From Trematomus loennbergii (lineage: Eukaryota > Chordata > Actinopteri > Perciformes > Nototheniidae): a stretch of DNA of 64,000 nucleotides. Within the stretch, counting starts at the first letter, position 1, and each line of letters opens with the position of its first letter. The translations under genes and the position numbers were made by a program. This document shows, piece by piece, positions 59,874 through 64,000 of this stretch. Where the stretch lies: assembly GCA_012861695.1 (NCBI GenBank), contig JAAOOA010000577.1, positions 117,001 through 181,000 on the forward strand, written 5' to 3'. Under the pieces are notes generated by a model. It ran no database searches and had not been told where the DNA came from. It worked only from the letters and a program-made list of their open reading frames with translations.

Positions 59874-60576
59874 CCGAATACCATTTTTCGGGCTCCGGAT
59901 ATTCAGTAGTAATCAGCAGCGAATATTCAAATATTCGGCCCGCTGGCTTGGCTTCCAATTTGTATGGACATGCTTTTATTTTGAAGGAGAGTTAGCGCTG
60001 TTGACAGGAAGTTGTTGTTGCTATGGAAACAACGTGACGGAGATTAACGGAGAAAAAGTCATATCTACATATAAAGACGGAGAAAGTAAACGATAACGTT
60101 TATGGTTAAGTGTTAGCACCCCCGAAGAGGCACAAGCTCTTACGTTGATATTGGAGATCTCAATCAATTCAATAAAATAAAATATCCGAATAACGATATT
60201 TTAATCGCAATTACGATTATTTTGCTTTGCTAGGTTGTGACATATTTGATCTAATTATTTTAGTCTAATTTATTTGTATTTATCATATTTATATATGTTT
60301 AGTAGCTTGTTGAAGTGCGCTCCAAAATATTTGTTGATCTTGTTTATTGGTATTTATTATTTTGATATCATTTATTTTCGTATTGGTTTCTCAGTTGAAT
60401 TATACGTTCAGGGAAATCAACAGTTAAAAAGATACTGTTCAAATTATTATTATTTGTATTTGTTTTAAAGTTCAATAAATGGATGTTTTCAAAGTCAATG
60501 AATAATCGTATTTAATAATCGTGATATCAATTATTGACCAAAATCGTGATTATGATTTTTGCCATAATCGCACAGC
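59874..60576. mobile_element. chimeric MITE: family E joined to family D
   Basis: The left end AGGGCTGTCCCGAATACCAT and the next 300 bp match family E (53991-54653). From about 60190 the sequence changes to family D (ATTTTAATCGCAATTACGAT, TTATTTTGCTTTGCTAGG, TGAAGTGCGCTCCAAAATAT) and ends with the family D terminus ATAATCGCACAGC. The family E right end and family D left end are both missing, so the two were fused. Confidence 0.78.
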
Positions 60577-61384
60577 TTCCCACTTTTTTCACATTTTATT
60601 ACAACCATGACATTATCTGCCGACAGAGAGTGGATGGTCAACATACCAATAAGACCTATAGAAACAGATCATAATCATAAACATACAAATATATGATATT
60701 TGACATTAAAGCAACATTATACTGCTATTTATTATCCACCTTTAATTATTTGCTAATCTTGCTTCATCAGATTCTGATTATGTAATGGCACTGTGCAAAT
60801 CAAAGAGTTGAAGAGTGGGATAATGACATGAGATAAACATGTCAGACCGGCAATTTATGGACTAGCACACAATCCATTAACCCAAAGGTGGCTGCACATT
60901 AAATTAATTGGTGCGTTAGCTCATTGGCAATGTAGTAAATTGTACAAACTGCTCGGCAGAACGTAATACTCTGACCCCCCTGAGATCTAATTTGTTTTTT
61001 TAAAAGACAGAGGAAATATAACGTTTGTTTTCAGTGGGAGATACTGTAATATTGTCCCTGCTTTTTGTGCCTTTTGCAGGACTATATAAAGACCGGAAGA
61101 AACTCTTTTTTTTACAGGTTTAGTTTTGGATTAAATGGAATTTAGTTTTAATGCTGGAAAATACAAAGTAGACTGACCGGCAGCATTTCAATCATCTATT
61201 CGTGGGAAGCCGAATAATCCATTTTGATATTTAATGAGACTAAAAGGAGGAAGATAGCCAACCAGAAGGTGGCAGAGCTTTTTGTAAATAGCATCAGAAC
61301 TGGCTCTGGTCCAATGGACTGACATTTACATTAGAATTAACTCAACGCTCATCAACAGGCTGGACTTTATAAAGCAATATCACA
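60577..61384. other. no gene recognised
   Basis: AT-rich single-copy-looking DNA. Confidence 0.3.
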
Positions 61385-61625
61385 CGGCTTAGTTGAATGC
61401 TCAATTCTGATTGGTCAATGTGGCTATTCCAGAGGTCTTTAGTTCTCTAGCCTGCCTAAGGAGGACACACAAACATTAGTTTTCTCCATCGGTTGAATAC
61501 TTTTTTAATCTTTTGTTTTTATATTTGTGGAGAACCTTGGATTCATGACGGCTAAACTGTCCCCGAAAAGAAACAGAGAACAAGAGAAGGAAATATGATA
61601 AACGACATTCATGACATAAGAATAC

Positions 61626-62440
61626 TGTCACTACCCGATCCGTCCACCTGCCCGATCGTACTGCGCATGTGCGAGATGGTCCGCCATATTGCACAACTCC
61701 GTACGGCAAGCCAACTAGGACACTTGACGTCTAGACCGTCTAGAATAGATACGTCGTATTATGATGGGATATGGTTTAATTTAGTAAATGGTTGTGCGTT
61801 GTGTGTGAAAAATGTATATCTCTAAAAAGTGTGTTGGTGTATGATCACATTTGTATATGAAAATGTCTGAAGTTAATAAATACATTCTCAGTGTTCAAGT
61901 CAATCACTGACGATGCTTACGATATCATAAATCTAAGTTTAATGATTGTCAGTAGAGATGGGATGGCAGAAGGTGCTATATATATATTAATAATTCCAAA
62001 GCTGGTAAAGACCTTTCAAATTTAGCAATAATAGTCATATAAGAAAAGTACTGATCTAATAACAGAGATTTGTTCTTGAATCAACTTTTTATGGAAAATG
62101 TTTTATGTAATTTTATTTAATTTTAAATAAAATGAAAGACATTCACAGTTAATGTAATTAGATATACATTATTAATGCCATACATTTTGCATAATATTTA
62201 TTCAGTATGATAGCTGTCTAACAGAAACAAATAAAAGAACCCAATAAAAAGAGTTGTTAAATAATAGTGAAGTCACGTTGTAATAACTCATCTCTCTCGT
62301 TTAGTTTTCTTTGTGTGCTTTGCCAAAAGCCACTGTGTCAAGTGTCCTAGTTGGCTTGCCGTACGGAGTTGTGCAATATGGCGGACCATCTCGCACATGC
62401 GCAGTACCGATCGGGCAGGTGGACGGATCGGGTAGTGACA
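61626..62440. mobile_element. 815-bp element with 103-bp terminal inverted repeats
   Basis: The left arm (61626-61728) starts TGTCACTACCCGATCCGTCC and ends ACACTTGAC. The right arm (62337-62440) is its reverse complement with only one single-base indel seen in about 103 bp. The 608-bp interior is AT-rich and has no long frame. AATAC on the left and AACAC on the right may be a 5-bp target duplication with one change. CACTA-like letters occur two to three bases in, but the flanks do not fit that class clearly. Confidence 0.9.
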
Positions 62441-62448
62441 AACACAAC

Positions 62449-62980
62449 AATAAGAAGACAGACAGGAAGTAAACACTAAAGGGAACAGCAGAAGAAGACA
62501 GACAGGAAGTAAACACTAAAGGGAACAGCAAAGAAGACAGACAGGAAGTAAACACTAAAGGAACAGCAGAAGAAGACAGACAGGAAGTAAACACTAAAGG
62601 GAACAGCAGAAGAAGACAGACAGGAAGTAAACACTAAAGGGAACAGCAGAAGACAGACAGGAAGTAAACACTAAAGGGAACAGCAGAAGACAGACAGGAA
62701 GTAAACACTAAAGGGAACCGCAGAAGAAGACAGACAGGAAGTAAACACTAAAGGGAACAGCAGAAGACAGACAGGAAGTAAACACTAAAGGGAACAGCAG
62801 AAGACAGACAGGAAGTAAACACTAAAGGGAACCGCAGAAGAAGACAGACAGGAAGTAAACACTAAAGGGAACAGCAGAAGAAGACAGACAGGAAGTAAAC
62901 AATAAAGGGAACAGCAGAAGAAGACAGACAGAAAGTAAACAATAAAGGGAACAGCAGAAGAAGACAGACAGGAAGTAAAC
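62449..62980 (+). repeat. 40-bp purine-rich array, about 14 units
   Basis: Same unit as 25486-26130, with more units shortened to GCAGAAGACAGACAGG by loss of one AGA. It starts directly after the 103-bp inverted-repeat element. Confidence 0.95.
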
Positions 62981-63060
62981 TGTCTTCTTCTTCTGTTCTT
63001 TTGACTGTTTACTTCCTGTCTGTATTCTTCTGCTGTTCTTTTGACTGACAGGAAGTAACA
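62981..63060 (-). repeat. inverted end of the 40-bp array
   Basis: After the last forward unit the sequence turns into TGTCTTCTTCTTCTGTTC and TGTTTACTTCCTGTCTG, the complement of the unit, for about one and a half units, and ends with a forward GACAGGAAGTAACA. Forward and inverted units touch with no spacer, so they can fold into a hairpin. Confidence 0.9.
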
Positions 63061-63180
63061 CAACACAGACAAATTTTTCTTCACGAAAGCAATACGACCA
63101 TATTTAAATCAATATTGTGAGTCAAGTTGTTGGTTTATTTGGTACGCAGCCATGTCAAAAGCAGGATAATGTGCATTATA

Positions 63181-64000
63181 ATGTAATGCAATAAGATAAA
63201 TACTCTATGCAAAGCAGTATCAGTTAATGTCCAGATCTGTCGGTAGTCATTTAGCTTTGAGCACGGAGACCTCCTCATTGTTAAGACACATTCATGCAGG
63301 CACCATGAAGGCGTGTGTGTGTGGGCAGAATGCCATTAGCCACATCAGAAACTCCTGCCATTTCATTCTCTGCTCAAATTGTTTTCCATCAAACCTCATC
63401 GATCGCGGGCTGCGTCCCTGTCACCGTGAACTCGGCGTTTTCCAGTTTGTATTCGTGCGGCTGCACAGAAAGCAGCAAACCCTTGGGGGGGGGGTTTTTG
63501 CCTTTGGCTTTTTCTATCCGTGTCTCTCTGTGTCCTCAATCTCTCAGTGTGTGTCCTCTGAGGTCAACAGTGACAGGAAGTAGGGGGTTGTTGCTAATCT
63601 CCCCTCGGTCTAGAACTGGACCTCCATCAGCTCGCCGGGTATTTGACATAATAGATGGGTGTGGAGATAAAGGAAGATGAAACTCCCCCTCCCTCTGACA
63701 AATGGTAGAATTTCCTCAGAGCCACGCTTTACTTAATAGTATAGTGAAAGGGATGAAGAATGGAGGGTGTTGGAAAACCCGCGGAGAAAAGTGGTTATAG
63801 CTTCTAATCCCGATGACAGCAATGACCCCATTGTCACATCGGGGAATTGTCCGCTTTTCGCTTTGATCTCGCCCAGTGTGACCGCTTGACAAAGTCTTGA
63901 CACAATTCCCGGCTGAAATGCTTGACTTTCATTCGCCTTCGGGCTATTTGTGCTGAAAGGATGTCAACAAGTATAAAAGGGGGGGGGGGTGCATGGTAAG
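63181..64000. other. no gene; G-runs at 63485-63494 and 63979-63988
   Basis: Complex GC-balanced DNA. The part at 63590-63960 has conserved-regulatory texture, but that cannot be tested here. Overlapping open frames at 63227-63680 lack domain features. Confidence 0.35.

Larger units (their letters stand above)
61385..63180 (+). mobile_element. family B element with array and insertion
   Basis: The left part CGGCTTAGTTGAATGCTC and TTCTGATTGGTCAATG begins the element. The inverted-repeat insertion 61626-62440, the 40-bp array and the end piece ATCAATATTGTGAGTCAAGT to GATAATGTGCA follow. The order is the same as in 25351-26130, apart from the insertion. Confidence 0.62.

Overview
The window looks like non-coding, repeat-rich DNA from a teleost fish, probably a percomorph. 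The reasons are the classic fish LINE reverse transcriptases (Rex1/Babar-like and L2/CR1-like), a tRNA-derived SINE with a fish L2-type tail, many short non-autonomous DNA transposons of fish type, and a very high load of minisatellites and (CA)n. I found no host protein-coding exon, rRNA or cellular tRNA that I can support. The only real coding remnants are two 5'-truncated LINE reverse transcriptases (2.5-3.6 kb, broken, + strand; 33.5-34.7 kb, one open 415-codon frame, - strand). Every other long open frame lies in a tandem array or other non-coding repeat DNA.

Layout. 0-5 kb: a MITE piece, a LINE tail, the Rex1-like LINE, then an hAT-like element carrying a nested TTAA MITE. 5.8-6.8 kb: mobile unit with a 72-bp satellite. 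9.6-15.6 kb: two 57-bp minisatellites inside one MITE family, a non-coding segment that recurs at 23.4 kb, and a 12-bp G-rich array. 16.9-18.1 kb: 37-bp array. 19.2-20.5 kb: piggyBac-like element with a Harbinger-like element inside it. 21-26 kb: short arrays, (CA)n, a MITE with a SINE in it, and the first 40-bp array. 27-38 kb: several terminal-inverted-repeat elements and the L2-like LINE. 37.9-39 kb: TTAA MITE with another 37-bp array. 40-41.4 kb: second 72-bp satellite copy, inverted. 43.6-45.3 kb: two adjacent arrays. 45.7-55.8 kb: more MITEs, three SINEs, third 72-bp satellite copy. 57-63.2 kb: a dispersed family, a chimeric MITE, an hAT-like element inserted in a LINE tail, and a 103-bp inverted-repeat element beside the second 40-bp array.

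Recurring theme. Short inverted-repeat elements in this region repeatedly carry minisatellites in their interiors: 72-bp (three copies), 57-bp (two), 40-bp (two) and 37-bp (one). Many of the elements share an outer TTAA and ends beginning AGG or GG, so one TTAA-targeting transposase group may have moved several of these families. The rest is single-copy-looking DNA; some of it has the texture of conserved regulatory DNA, which cannot be judged without alignment to other fish. Repeat identities come from comparing copies inside this window and from recalled family features; no database search was run.
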